From Alopecurus myosuroides (Eukaryota; Streptophyta; Magnoliopsida; Poales; Poaceae): a stretch of 64,000 bases of DNA. Both the position numbers and the translations under genes were made by a program. Location of the stretch: the NCBI GenBank assembly GCA_028641055.1, contig CM054063.1:41611304-41675303 (forward strand). Reading direction: 5' to 3'. Positions within the stretch are counted from its first letter, which is position 1. Each line of letters begins with the position of its first letter. This document shows, piece after piece, positions 53,221 to 64,000 of this stretch. The notes under the pieces are model-generated. The model was not told the origin of the DNA. It saw only the letters and a list, made by a program, of their open reading frames with translations, and searched no databases.

Positions 53221-55836
53221 TCAACGAGGAATAGAGTCGGTACAAATAGTTTCACGGATACAATCCGGGACAACACCACGCCACACACAGCTAGCTGAAA
53301 GTTCAGAAGACTGCGCTAAGCAGTGAGCAGCAGCATTCAACTCCCTCCGCACATGAAATAACACGGCCGACGGAATGCACCGCATCAATGTTTTGATGTC
53401 TTCGATGACAGCTGCGCAAGAAGACCGGTCACGGTTCGTGGCGTTTGCCCTCTGAACCACCGAAAGGCAATCAGAGGCAACCCAAACTCGGGTTAGATTC
53501 TCCCGCTGGGCATGTACCAGGGCCATCCGAATTGTCATTGCTTCGGCAAGATCTGGTTGAATTACATTAGGAGCACTATCAACCATCGCCAGGATGCATT
53601 CACCTGCATGATTCCGTATCACAGCACCAAAACCCGCAGAGCCAGTAGCAGAGAATAAGGCTGCATCCACGTTGATCATCAGAAAACCCTCCATGGGAGG
53701 TACCCAACGAGTAGACACAGGAATACTATGACGTTTGACCTGGGTAGGAGCATACAGATGGGCCACAATCATCTCAACATATGCCTTGATCTTCATGGCC
53801 AACACAGATGGATTGCACCGTATGCCTTCTTCGCGAACCTTGTTGCGATGATCCCAAATATGCCAAGCTGTAACTGCAAGCAATGTTGCCTCCAGCTTTG
53901 TGCTCCTCGACAGAAAATCCATGATCCATTGTTTCGGTGTGGAGAACAACCGGCGACACAGACTGACAGAGAAATCCTTCTTTATCTCTGACCAAACTGC
54001 GTTAGCAAACGGACAAAATAGCATGGCATGAGCTATAGATTCTGTCCTCGCGCAGTGGATACAGTGGTGATCAGGAGACCCAATTCTCCTTTGCAGCTGC
54101 TCACCAGTAGGTAGACAATCATGAGCCCAACGCCACAAAGTAATTCTCATCTTAGGAGGAGCAGTGACCGCCCAAAGTTGCTTCCAATGCTTCTCCTCCA
54201 TCTCCTCGTGCGAAGACATGCCATAATCCGTGCTACTACGAGCTCGAAGGTGCAGTCTACGACGAGCCAGATAGTATGCAGAGCGCACCGTGTACACTCC
54301 ACACTTGTTGTGAGGCCAGGTAGCAAAATCATCACCGCCATGGTGGCTTATAGGAATCTGCAAAATCTGCGATGCCACCCCCTCTGAAAACAGCTGCTGG
54401 ACCAGAGCAGTATTCCAAGTGTGTGAAGAATCCAATAGCGAATCCACTCTCTGATCCAACGGAATAGGGATATTGGGTGTTAGAACGCAAGGAACAACTC
54501 CTGGGATCCATCTATCAGCCATAATCCGAGTTGAAGAACCATTGCCAATACCCCAAATAATCCCTTCCTCTAATAGTTTTCGGCCATGTAGAATACTTCT
54601 CCATGTGAACGATGCTGAACGTGGACATCCAGCATTCCAAAAATTTCCATGTGGAAAGTACTTGCCTTTTAGAACCCGAGCACACAGAGAATCAGGTGTA
54701 GTAAGGAGTCTCCATCCCTGACGACCCAACATTGCCTGATTAAATAGTGACATGTCCCTAAAACCCATTCCTCCCATGGATTTCGGAGTGGAGAGCCAAT
54801 CCCATGACCTCCAATGCATTTTCCTTCTCCCATCTTTTGAACCCCACCAATGGTTGGCCACAATTTTCCTCATCTCTTCACAAGTTTCTATTGGGAGTTG
54901 GAAACAACTCATCACATAAGTGGGCATGGCTTGAATAACAGCCTTGAGCATAGTCTCATTCCCAGCTCTAGATAGCGGTTTATCAGAGAGGCCATTCACC
55001 TTCTTCCACATGCGATCAAAGATATACCGAAAAGTGACAATAGGAGACCTCCCCACATGAGTAGGCATCCCAAGATAGGAGTCTTGGAGAGTCTCATTGA
55101 AAATTCCAAAGCACTGTTTCACCTCATCCTTGATCATTGTTTCACAACCCGAGCCAAAGAAAATAGTTGATTTATCCACATTAATCCTCTGACCAGACCC
55201 CGCACAGTATGTTGTGAGCACCGTTTGCAACGCCTCAACACTTCTCTTATCACTTCTAGCAAAGAAGAGACTGTCGTCTGCAAAGAGGAGATGTGATATA
55301 GAAGGACCAAGTCTGCCATTTTTAATACCATGTAGCTCACCTTGGGCCTCCTTCTTTTGCAAAAGACAAGACAAACCTTCCGTGCATAAAAGGAAAAGAT
55401 ACGGGCTGATGGGGTCACCTTGACGAATACCTCTCGAGGGTACCACTGGATCAGTAAGTTCACCATTGACTCTCACTGCATAACGGGTTGATGTAACACA
55501 ACGCATCACCGCATTGATCCATGAAGTAGTGAAACCCAATTTGGTCAAACATCCATGTAGATAACTCCATTCCACACGATCATATGCTTTCATCATGTCC
55601 AACTTGAGAGCAAATAAAGGTCTCTTGGCTCTCTGTTGTCTGATAGTGTGTAAGCTCTCAAAAGCAATAAGTGCATTGTCCGTAATCAGCCGTCCCGGTA
55701 CAAAGGCACTTTGATTTTCAGACACAATCTCCGGAAGAATCAATTTCAGTCTGTTGGCTAAAACCTTGGATGCTATCTTATATAGAACATTACACAGACT
55801 AATTGGTCGGAAGTTTTTCAGATGTTGGGGATTAGT
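53221..55836 (-). pseudogene. LINE ORF2: reverse transcriptase, zf-RVT, RNase H
   Basis: After the frameshift the enzyme continues through FRPISLCNVLYK-type sequence, SAFVPGRLITDNALIAFE, GIRQGDPISPYLFLL and catalytic FADD (55273-55284). The zf-RVT region has WKQLWAVTAPPKMRITLW ... CIHCARTESIAHAMLFC. A C-terminal plant-type RNase H has INVDAALFSATGSAGFG (first Asp), LAEAMTIRMAL (Glu), WVASDCLSVV (Asp) and HVRRELNAAAHCLA. The stop is at 53221. RNase H at the ORF2 end is usual in one branch of plant L1 elements; the other LINE in this window shows none. Confidence 0.9.
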
Positions 55837-57344
55837 GATTTCGGAATGAGAACAACCACCGAGTCACAAAAACCTTCTGGAATAGAATCACCAAGCAGAA
55901 AACTCCGAACAGCACCACAAACCTCTTTGTTGAGAAGATCCCAATGATTCTGATAGAATAGCGCAGGGAATCCATCCGGGCCCGGTGCCTTAGTGGGTCC
56001 CATTTGGAAAAGTGCAACTTTGATCTCTTCATCAGTATACTCCTTAATCAGCTCCTCATTCATAGCATTGGAGACTTTCCGTGGTATAGCATCAAGAACC
56101 AAGTCACTAGAGGAGCATGTTTCGGCTGTGAAAAGTTGATCATAGAAATGTTGAACCATTCCCTTAATTTCTTCCTTATCATCACAAAACGAATCATCAT
56201 CTTTAATCAACTTGGTGATACGGTTTGCTCTTTTCCTCGCAGATGCTCGGGCATGGAAGAAAGAAGTATTTCGATCCCCCTCCCGAAGCCAGTCTACCCT
56301 AGAGCGTTGGCGTGCCATTATTTCTTGTCTCTCAAACAATTCACATAATTCCTTCTCCACTGTCCGAATATCAGAGGAATGTCCATCAACACGGCGGAGG
56401 TGTGTGAGCTTCCTTTCTAGCACACTAATCTGTTTTCGGACAGACCCAAAGGATTCTTTGCTCCATTTTCGGAGAGAAGCAGCCAGTCTAGACAGGTTAT
56501 CACATGTAGATTGAATAGATGTCGCTGCACTGTTCCCCTCCCTCCATGTCTGCTCCACCACATCGGCATAATCTGGAGCCCGCAGCCACGCAGCCTCGAA
56601 ACGGAACAGCTGTTGAACAGGCCCCAACCGAGAGTCACCATCTAGACCATTCAGATTGATACATAAAGCCATATGATCAGATGTTGTGGTGATAACATTC
56701 TCCACACGAAAACCAGTAAAACGATCCAAGAACGCTGCATTAGCAACAACACGGTCAAGCCGCACACAGACCAGATCATCTCCCATTTGCCGGTTAGTCC
56801 ATGTATACTTTGGTCCAGTGAAACCGAGATCAACTAGTCCACAAACCTCCATACACTCTCTAAACCGAGCCATCTGGCTATCTGAACGGTCTGATGAGCC
56901 AATATGCTCATCGGAGCTAACAATCTCGTTGAAGTCCCCACTCACCAACCAGGGCCCTATCCACGTCGATTGTAGCCTTCGGAGTAGCTCCCAAAATTCA
57001 TGACGGCGATCACGACGAGGATCACCATACACAAACGTGGAACGCCATTGTTCACTCCCTTCCTCAGATACGATCACATCAATACAGTGGGAGTTGTAGC
57101 CCTTGAGAGTCACCGAGACAGAGTGTAACCAGAAGAGTGCGAGTCCACCACTGAGTCCCACACTGCTAACCGCGAAACTGCCCGAATAACCCAGAGACCA
57201 CATAAAGTTCTGCACACGAGAATCCTTCATCTTCGTCTCCGACAAGAAGAGTAAGGTGGGTCGGAAAAACCTCACTAACCAGCGAAGTTCGCCAACTGTC
57301 GCGTCCGACCCTAGACCACGACAGTTCCAGCAGAGGAGATTCAT
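55818..57344 (-). pseudogene. LINE ORF2: endonuclease and start of reverse transcriptase
   Basis: Starts MNLLCWNCRGLGSDATVG. All endonuclease motifs are present: WNCRGLG, LSETKM, VYGDPRR, SGDFNEI and TSDHMAL. A basic, helical spacer follows, then APGPDGFPALFYQNHW, the first reverse transcriptase block. A one-base change near 55836 turns the frame to a stop at 55818. The ATG overlaps the ORF1 stop in ATGA. Confidence 0.9.
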
Positions 57345-58696
57345 TGCGTGTGGCAGGGCTGCTCTGCAGCCTCTGTCTGATCCGCCGATCGAGAATGTGT
57401 AACTGGTGAAACAGTCTTTTGCTTCTTGTTTGAATCTACCACTGCCTCTGAAAAATCCCCTCCACTCCTAGAAGCAGCCGAAGTAGAGGGGGCTGTTGAG
57501 CCCAAAGGGATCAGAGCCAATGCTAATTTCGGTTTCACTGAAGTTCCCTGGATAGCATCTGAAGTCTTGACTTTATATTCCTTCCTCTTCTGACCACTTG
57601 TTCGGCCTAGCACATCCTTCCCTTTTCCATCTCGAGCAATACCCACAGCTGGACCACGACCAGTGGTTGTTTTCCTGGGAGCTCTCGTTTTCCTAGCGTT
57701 GGGCATTGAGTGCACATCCACCGAGCTATCTCCCTTGCTCCCCTTCGAACCACTACCATCCTGGAATTCATGAGGCTTGGAAAAACTGCTCTGCCCCGAT
57801 CTATCTCCAGAGATCTTCCTCCTCTCATCGGGGACGCATAGCCGTGTCCCATGATACGGGAGCAACCCTTCTGAATCCCTCTCACCCGGAGACGAGCACA
57901 TCCCCGAGGAATGACCAAGCAGACCACAGGAATAGCAATGAGTTGGCAGCCTCTCGTACATGACTTGGTATACATCAGTACACGCTCTCTTCGGTGAGAA
58001 TATTGAGACACACCGCAAGAGGGGTTTTGTCACATCAATGGATACCCTAACTCGAAGGTAGTCCCCCCATGCACGGCCCTTAGCATCACTATCAATCTTT
58101 TCAACATAACCAAGGCTACCAGCAATCCCCCGTCCACGAACCTCAGTCATTAGATTAAAAGGGAGATTGAGGATCCTAGCCCAAACCGAAAGCTTAGTGA
58201 ACACGAGATCTCCTGGCCTCGTACGTGGATCAAAATCCATGAGAAGCACTGCATGCTTACTAATAGTCCATGGAGAACCTTCTTTAATCCTTGTCATCTC
58301 CATCTTCGAAGCGAATTCCGCTAGAAATACATTGGAACCCAACGATCGGAGCTCCAATCCCTTCGGGTTTCCCCACGCTGGTCGGAGCACGGATCGGATA
58401 GTATTGATATGCAGTGGATTGGGTGCCAATACCTTCCCCACCACAGCCCACTCCGGGCACCCCCGGAGGTCTTCGTCTTCGTCCTCCAGAACGAAAGCCG
58501 CAGCCTCCTGGGCTGTTAGGTTGAGATGCGTGAACATCTCAGCCACGTTGTCACCAGCCGTCGATGAAGAAGAGCCTGGGGCGTTCAACCTCCCGCCCTC
58601 CGTGTTCTTGGTCAGCGTCGGCACGGACAAGGACCTGCCGTCGACAGAAGTCTCGTCAGGAACAAGGTCCACCGCCTCCGATCTAGTCTCCGCCAT
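57341..58696 (-). CDS. LINE ORF1: DUF4283 and zinc knuckle RNA-binding protein
   Basis: 451 codons from MAETRSEAVDLVPDE (58696); an upstream in-frame ATG at 58870 would add 58 residues without recognisable sequence. The DUF4283 domain includes LRPAWGNPKGLELRSLGSNV and GSPWTISKHAVLLMDFD, then VWARILNLPFNLMTE. The zinc knuckle CYSCGLLGHSSGMC lies near 57930. The C-terminus is basic and low in complexity (TRAPRKTTTGRGP). It is intact; it would coat LINE RNA in the particle used for target-primed reverse transcription. Confidence 0.87.
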   Translation of the reverse strand: MAETRSEAVDLVPDETSVDGRSLSVPTLTKNTEGGRLNAPGSSSSTAGDNVAEMFTHLNLTAQEAAAFVLEDEDEDLRGCPEWAVVGKVLAPNPLHINTIRSVLRPAWGNPKGLELRSLGSNVFLAEFASKMEMTRIKEGSPWTISKHAVLLMDFDPRTRPGDLVFTKLSVWARILNLPFNLMTEVRGRGIAGSLGYVEKIDSDAKGRAWGDYLRVRVSIDVTKPLLRCVSIFSPKRACTDVYQVMYERLPTHCYSCGLLGHSSGMCSSPGERDSEGLLPYHGTRLCVPDERRKISGDRSGQSSFSKPHEFQDGSGSKGSKGDSSVDVHSMPNARKTRAPRKTTTGRGPAVGIARDGKGKDVLGRTSGQKRKEYKVKTSDAIQGTSVKPKLALALIPLGSTAPSTSAASRSGGDFSEAVVDSNKKQKTVSPVTHSRSADQTEAAEQPCHTQ

Positions 58697-59862
58697 CACT
58701 GCGATCCGCAGACCACGCAACCGCCAGGGATGGGCCGCGTGACCAGCACGCCCCTGAGTCACCCCAAACGGAGACGCAGTTGGAAGGGGTAGACGAGGAG
58801 AGCGATCCGCTGAGGGGTGAACGAGAGATCGTCGGCGAGAGACACGCTCACCGCCGGCAGAATTTGTCAAGAATCCTAGTTTTTCGCCGCAGGAGTCGCA
58901 GGAGCCTTAGGAAACCGACAGCAGTTTGCGTCAAACGATTTGTTAGCTTCATCCATTCCCGTTAAAGGGGTACAACTGATAGAGGTCATATACGGTAATA
59001 AAAAAAAGATAAGAGTAGGTGGTGAGACCGCATAGATTAGATGGATAAAACAAACAAATTCCTGAAAAGGGTCTAGAGGGATCCTTAAGGGTATCCATAT
59101 ATAATCCTAAAATAAATAAAAGACGGGTAAATGGGACAGACTAACATTAAGAGTGAAACATGATAATCCACTACACCATCCACCGATACACAGCACAATT
59201 CTCAGATCAACCAGATCCCATGCAACCTCATGCCAGCTCCTTTGCCAGCTCCTTTGTCAAATGGATCATCATGGCGTCGTCTGCTGTATGCTTCTTGCTA
59301 GGGGATTTCAGCAACGGCATCCCTGGTCGTTTCGGTATTCGCATTGGATCTGGGATATCAAATTCTACGTTTCCTCAGTAATAGTTTGGGAAAGAAAAAC
59401 TGATCCATAGTCAACTAGCTCTAATATATAAACCAGTGAAAAAAAGACCAAACTTGATAAGCATGCAACATCAGTTATATATATATATAAACTATATGTC
59501 AGAGGAGAAGTGTGAATTGTTCTGGTGAGAATTTCACGGTTAGTACCCCACACTGCTGGCATTTGACTTGCGTAATGGCTGCATACCAGTTCCCATCCCA
59601 TTGCTATATACCTACTATATAATGTGTTTATTAAAACCTCGCTCGATTCCTCCCAAATCAGTGGTGCCAAGTGTCTACAAGGCCTGTCTTGAGATGAGTT
59701 GTGGCCTAGCAGATCTTACTTGGGTTGAATTTAGACAATTCACCCCAAACCCTACGCTATCTATGTGCATGATTTGACAGTGCCAAGAAAATTATGCATT
59801 AATATGGCAATTTAGCATGTAATGGGAGTAACAGACCAGCGGTGAAAATGAAGTAGGATCAG

Positions 59863-61371
59863 TCAGTTACCTATAGCAGGTTTGAGATACGCGGAGATCC
59901 TACTTGCATCGTAGCCCCTGGCTAAACCAAGAGTTCTCTTGGCGTTAAACGGGACAACTTCCTTAACAGTCATGTTCCTCATGTCAAGAGCAAGCACCCA
60001 TGCTGTGTGGCGGCTGTCACGGTAGTCAATCTTGGCGAGGAAGTAAACAATGTCAGCATCCTGCAGGCTGAGGTTAGGCAGGCCAACGTGGAGAGTTGAA
60101 AAGGTAAGGTCAGCAGCCTTGATGCCAGCATCAACCTTGAGCTTATGCAGCAGAGATGATTGAGGGAGTATCTGGGTGGAATTAAAGTTGTGTTCCATGG
60201 TCCAGCCCTTAGTGGGGAAGCTGCCACTCCTGATGCTCCATGTGGTGGCCTTCCAACGCTTGGAGGTTTTAGAGGCGCCGTCGAAGTGACGATGCATGTT
60301 GACAAACTTGATTAAGTTACCAACAACGGCAATGTCCCGAACAGACCTTGGATCGCCAAGCCTCACTGCCTTTTCGGGCATGATGGCGTTGGGCAGCTTC
60401 AGGCAACGGAGCTTGGGTTGTTTGTCGAGGACGTTGCAGAAGATGATGCTTTGCCATAGATCTACCCAGGCCACGGTGCCTTTGTCTCCTCCGATGGTGA
60501 GTGTCTTTGATGTTATGTGGTTTGGTGGATATGAATTGACCATCATCACCGGCTTATTGCTCCAGGTGCGGGTATCAGAGTGGTACATGCAGAGGTGAGA
60601 AGTTTCTGGGCCTCCGAAACTGAGGGGTTGTGCGGCAACGATGTAGGTGCAGTCATGGTGGTGGTGCTCCTGGCACGCTGCTCCCTGGCCATGGCCATGG
60701 GGGGCGAGGTGGCAGGGACGGAGGGTCAAGCCACCGCTGTCACGGTGGCGGATGCTGCTGCTGCTGCTGCTGCTGGTGGTGGTGGTGGTGCGTTGGCAGA
60801 GTTGGTTGCACTTGCGCACGATGGCAAGTGTGTACTCGTCGAACTCGTGTTGGCGGCTGGGGTGGGGGAGGTGGTCGAGCTTGGCAGCGCGGGCGTTGTA
60901 GACGAAGTATTCTCGATTACAGATCAACACGGAATCGGATGGATCGTTACCGACGACGACTCTTAGGAGGACGAGAGGGCCGTTGGTCTCTGTGGTGACG
61001 ATTGTGGGATCGACGGCGAACTCGGTGTGGTCCATGTCGGTGGCGTGGAAGCACAAGTAAGAGACGAGCGGCGGGGCGGCGGGGCAGAAGGTGACCTTGA
61101 TGTTGCCCTTCAGGTTGGAACCCTCCAATGCGGTGGTGATGGCGGTGGTGGCGTTGTCGTGGTGGGCGGTGAAGTAGGCATCTCGCTCGTTGAGGACGAA
61201 GGGTGGCCGCCACTCGCCGTCGTCGAGGTAGCCATAGGCAGGAGGAGTCGGGGGGGACTCCTCCTCCTCGCTGTCGCTGTCGCTGGTCATCAAGGCTTCC
61301 TCACTTGCGTCAGATTCCTCGTCACTTGATCCCAGATCGACTACCTTCAAGGTCTTCTTAAAGTTTTTCAT
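59863..61371 (-). CDS. DUF1618-family protein, copy C
   Basis: The protein appears identical to copy A over all 502 residues when read side by side (start ATG 61371; longer alternative at 61539). All noticed differences between the units fall outside this frame. It is intact, so either copy could be expressed. The family is grass-specific and of unknown biochemistry; GTVAWVDLWQSIIFCNVLD is the diagnostic block. Confidence 0.85.
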   Translation of the reverse strand: MKNFKKTLKVVDLGSSDEESDASEEALMTSDSDSEEEESPPTPPAYGYLDDGEWRPPFVLNERDAYFTAHHDNATTAITTALEGSNLKGNIKVTFCPAAPPLVSYLCFHATDMDHTEFAVDPTIVTTETNGPLVLLRVVVGNDPSDSVLICNREYFVYNARAAKLDHLPHPSRQHEFDEYTLAIVRKCNQLCQRTTTTTSSSSSSSIRHRDSGGLTLRPCHLAPHGHGQGAACQEHHHHDCTYIVAAQPLSFGGPETSHLCMYHSDTRTWSNKPVMMVNSYPPNHITSKTLTIGGDKGTVAWVDLWQSIIFCNVLDKQPKLRCLKLPNAIMPEKAVRLGDPRSVRDIAVVGNLIKFVNMHRHFDGASKTSKRWKATTWSIRSGSFPTKGWTMEHNFNSTQILPQSSLLHKLKVDAGIKAADLTFSTLHVGLPNLSLQDADIVYFLAKIDYRDSRHTAWVLALDMRNMTVKEVVPFNAKRTLGLARGYDASRISAYLKPAIGN

Positions 61372-62426
61372 CTCAGATCGATGATTGCCTCCTCGTCCTG
61401 ATTGCGAAATTGGGTGTGTGGATCTCGATTTAAGGGTGGAGTGGGGGGAGGTGAAAGGGGATCGGAGAGTGCGGTCCGAGGTGAAAGGGGATCGGAGAGT
61501 GCGGTCCGAGGTTGAAAGAGGAGAAGCGACCCCAACCAAGGTGCCAGCCGCCTTCCGGGTGTGTGTGTATGTGGGGTGGGTGGTTTGGGGCTAGGGTTTT
61601 CTATTCGGGCCCTCCTGGTATCCAGCCTCGTACTAATGGGCTGGTCCATCTCTCCTCTAATCAGCGCGACGTGCGGGGCATCCTTCACCTCGCCTTACCT
61701 TTTTTTTTCTAAATATAAATGATTTTTAATTTTGAACAATTTTAAGTTTGAACGATTTTAAAATAAATGATTTTCAAACGTGAATAAATGTTACATATGA
61801 ACGACTCTCAAATTTGAACCAATTTTCAATCTGAACGTTTTAAAAAAACTTAAATTTTGAACGTTTTTATTTTAACAAAATTTAAATTTAAACATTTTCT
61901 TATCCGAACAAATTTCGAATTTGAGAAAAAATTGAACATTTTAAAGTTTGAAAAATAAAATCTGAACCAAAAATTTCGGTGAACAAAAAAAAACAGGAAA
62001 AAGGGAAAACAAATGAAAAACAATAAAAAGGTTTAAAACAAAAGCTATTCACGAATGCGTCGATAGCCCGGTGGCTGTGCTCATGGGACACTAAACCCGG
62101 CTTACTCTATTATTTTCGCCTTTTTCTCAATAAGACACGCACTAATGGCCCGGCCCAATTGAGGCGTCCTCTACAGGCGAGTCGAAACTAGGGCTCGTGA
62201 GGAGCGATAGATGGTGCATGTGCCTCCTCTAATCAAACAACCCGCACCATGCTTAGCGTGCGCTGTGCGTCAGCCCGTGTGCCCGGCTTGGCTTGGCTTG
62301 GCCCAGCACGTGGTTCGTCGCCAACCCCCTATTAGACTCAGCCATCCCCACCGATCCTCCGCGCGGTCTTTTTTAAGGTAAATTTCTTTCATCTCCCATC
62401 CCCTTGCTTTGTTAGATTTTTACAAC
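61372..62426. other. Divergent intergenic region, copy C
   Basis: Same content as 35479-36534: 30-bp direct repeat (61448-61507), telo-box, TTTGAAC-rich AT stretch. Three of the base differences and the A-run length change between copies A and C lie here. Confidence 0.55.
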
Positions 62427-62668
62427 ATGGATAGCGCAGAAACTTCTTCGGATAATATAAATATGAATCTGTTGCCACTTGCCGGCGGACATCCAAGAGG
62501 GCCTCCGCGTGGCCGTGGCCGTCCACGCCACTCCTCATTACCACCTAATGCTGCTCGTCGCCTAACCCATATGCTGCTGCTGATAGCCGTCGCAGACGTA
62601 TGCATCTCATGGCTAAAAACAGGAACAAGGGTTTGTTAGGCACATTATAATCATTCACATATGTTATC
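62427..62668 (+). pseudogene. Helitron gene first exon, copy C
   Basis: MDSAETSSDNINMNLLPL from 62427, same frame change as copy A. The LTR at 62669 cuts off the second part seen at 37020-37205 in copy A. Confidence 0.62.
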
Positions 62669-64000
62669 TGTAACACCCGGGGTTTCCCCAACTAGAATTT
62701 TCTTGTTTGTTTTCTTTTTGTGCATATCATGTCATCATGCATCATGCCTTTCATTGCATTTTTGTTCAACCCTTAAAAAAAATGTTTTTCTCTCAAAACT
62801 ATTTTAAATGTAAACTCAAAATATCTTGGACTGCTTTCAAAATGTTCTGATGACTAAGTCACTGTTTTGTCCAAATTATTTTACACACATTGGTTTTTCT
62901 ATTTAAAACCCTTGCCCAAACATCTCTTTTTATAATCCCTAGGAAATAAGAACAATCAGAGAAAAAGGAGAAACAAAAAAAAAGAAACACAACTGTTTTA
63001 TTTTTTTGGGCCAACCGACCAGGACCAAGCCCAGCTCCATCTCCACTTCAGCCCACCTCCATCCTCTTCTTCGTATGGACGATCACGAGGAGACGACCTG
63101 CTGTCGCTTTCTCCTCCACGCCACCACCACCGTACCCACCTGCTCCCTCCTTTATCTACCCCTAGGCCGATCTAGAAACCCTAACCTTCCCCTCTTCTTC
63201 CTCTCTGGCCGCCGCCCCCCTCTCCTCTCCCCCTCGTCTGCTATTTTCCCCTTCCCACCACCTCCATCTCCATGGCCGGAGAAGCAAGCTCATGGGGTCG
63301 GGGACGTGGTGGCTGCGGCGGGCTTCCGACGGCGGAAACGGAACCGCCTCGTCGGCCTCATCCCCTACACAGAAGATCCGGAGCCGGAGCTGCCCGAGAT
63401 GTCGCCGGCAAGCTCCCCTTCCGCCTCTGTACGTGCGTACGTGATCGTCGTCTGTCGGCCCTCTCCTCCGTCCACGCGCCCAGCGACCACACGGGAAGCC
63501 GCGGTGAGCCATACGTCCCCTGGACAACCTCTTCTCTTCCCCTCTTGCTCTTTATGGTCTCGCCGTCGAGCGTGCCGTGGTCGCCGTCGTCATGTCGTTC
63601 AGGCGAACGTTCTGTATGTCTCGCCTGCGCCCCATCTCACATCCTGTGAAATTCAGTTAACCGCGCCATCTCACCCCTTATTCAGTGAGATCTGTATGCA
63701 ATCACAAAGCAGCGCAGTACCGCAGTGGCTCTGCATCCCTTGCGCGCGAGCCCAGGTGCTGGGTTCGATGCTCCCCCCAGGCAGAAAAACCCCACCTTTT
63801 ATTTCTGTTTTTCTTTTTCTGCCCGAAATACAGAAACAGAAATCTAACCCATTAACTCTAAAATCCATAACAAATCCATTTTTGCTCCAAATTGGATGAT
63901 TCAAAATCCTGTGGATTCATAATTCTGTGATCCTTCTATTAATGTCAAGTTTGCAACATTGTTCTGTAACAATTTTTGCACTAAATAATTAATTACTGAA
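62669..64000 (+). mobile_element. Second member of the TGTAAC LTR family, 5' part
   Basis: TGTAACACCCGGGG starts exactly where copies A and C part company, with TTATC (62664-62668) as the expected left TSD. It shares with 38602-42886 the start, the ATCATGTCATCATGCATCAT-type AT-rich stretch, a leader-like GC-rich region (about 63000-63600) and a tRNA-like module. It runs off the window. Open frames at 63006-63899 lie in the GC-rich leader and have no recognised motif. Confidence 0.7.
63711..63775 (+). ncRNA. tRNA-like module in the second TGTAAC element
   Basis: TACCGCAGTGG (A-box-like, 63719-63729) and GGTTCGATGCT (B-box-like, 63762-63772) lie about 1.05 kb into the element, against about 1.35 kb in the other copy. 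Not a complete cloverleaf by eye. Confidence 0.42.

Larger units (their letters stand above)
53188..58963 (-). mobile_element. Near-complete L1-type LINE on minus strand
   Basis: In minus sense: leader, ORF1 (58696-57341), ORF2 endonuclease (57344-55818), ORF2 reverse transcriptase to RNase H (about 55836-53221), poly(A) (T-run at 53188-53196). TSD AAAGGGGTACAACT lies at 53175-53188 and 58964-58977, overlapping the tail by one base. About 5.8 kb is close to full length for a grass L1. One frameshift near 55836 is the only clear lesion, so the element is fairly young. Confidence 0.92.
59033..62668. repeat. 3.6 kb duplicated unit, copy C
   Basis: Corresponds to 33140-36776 at a constant offset of 25893, changing to 25892 after the A-run near 61990. 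It ends at the LTR that begins at 62669, so the rest of the Helitron fragment is displaced. 59033-59862 has no gene. Confidence 0.92.

Noticed and set aside
53728..58965. Plus-strand frames opposite the second LINE
   Set aside because: The minus strand encodes ORF1 and ORF2 with all motifs.
63006..63899. 297-codon + strand frame near the window end
   Set aside because: It lies in the GC-rich leader-like part of an LTR family member and the other member (38602-42886) does not keep such a frame; no domain seen.

Overview
The window looks like transposon-dense intergenic DNA of a large grass genome, most likely a Triticeae species such as wheat, Aegilops, rye or barley. This rests on the mix of element types (Tat-lineage Ty3/gypsy, Ty1/copia, plant L1 LINEs, CACTA, MULE, Stowaway MITE), on nested insertions with readable target-site duplications (TSDs), on a grass-type DUF1618 gene, and on GC-rich grass-style exons with GT-AG introns. 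No bacterial, phage or CRISPR feature is visible. Names are assigned from motifs alone; no database search was possible.

Layout. 1-10507: the 3' two-thirds of a Tat-lineage Ty3/gypsy element on +, with broken pol, two RNase H domains, integrase, a multi-exon antisense gene and a 3' LTR. It sits inside a second element on - (10508-15489; 2.2 kb LTR, primer-binding site, long Gag-like frames). That element in turn adjoins a related + strand element (15490-19510) whose LTR carries four identical 17-bp palindromes upstream of a TATA box. 19977-20232 is a Stowaway MITE.

21509-31036 holds the most gene-like unit: a host gene I do not recognise, with eight exons in register and standard splice sites. 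It is built from a duplicated three-exon cassette and contains an in-frame 117-bp repeat. A 0.97 kb TSD-flanked segment sits just upstream of its TATA box, and a complete 5.1 kb copia element with TSD CGGAA splits exon 1. 31037-33139 holds MITE debris and unassigned sequence.

33140-36776 is a 3.6 kb unit with an intact DUF1618 gene on - and a 5' piece of a Helitron gene on +. It recurs almost unchanged at 59033-62668, and a short diverged copy of its start lies at 37211-37470. Between the two full copies lies a 5'-truncated L1 LINE (37692-51372) opened by three later insertions: a 4.3 kb LTR-like element (TSD TCCGG), a 1.3 kb MULE-type element (TSD TTTCATGTA) and a 3.3 kb CACTA element (TSD TCG). 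A 1.4 kb terminal-inverted-repeat element and a near-complete L1 LINE on - (53188-58963) follow. The window ends inside another copy of the 4.3 kb LTR family (62669-64000). Both copies of that family carry a tRNA-like module, and the complete one also holds two acidic exons in splice register.

Most proteins here are broken mobile-element proteins. The candidates for host function are the cassette gene and the two DUF1618 copies. The least described items are the cassette gene, the LTR family with acidic exons and tRNA-like module, and the palindrome cluster.
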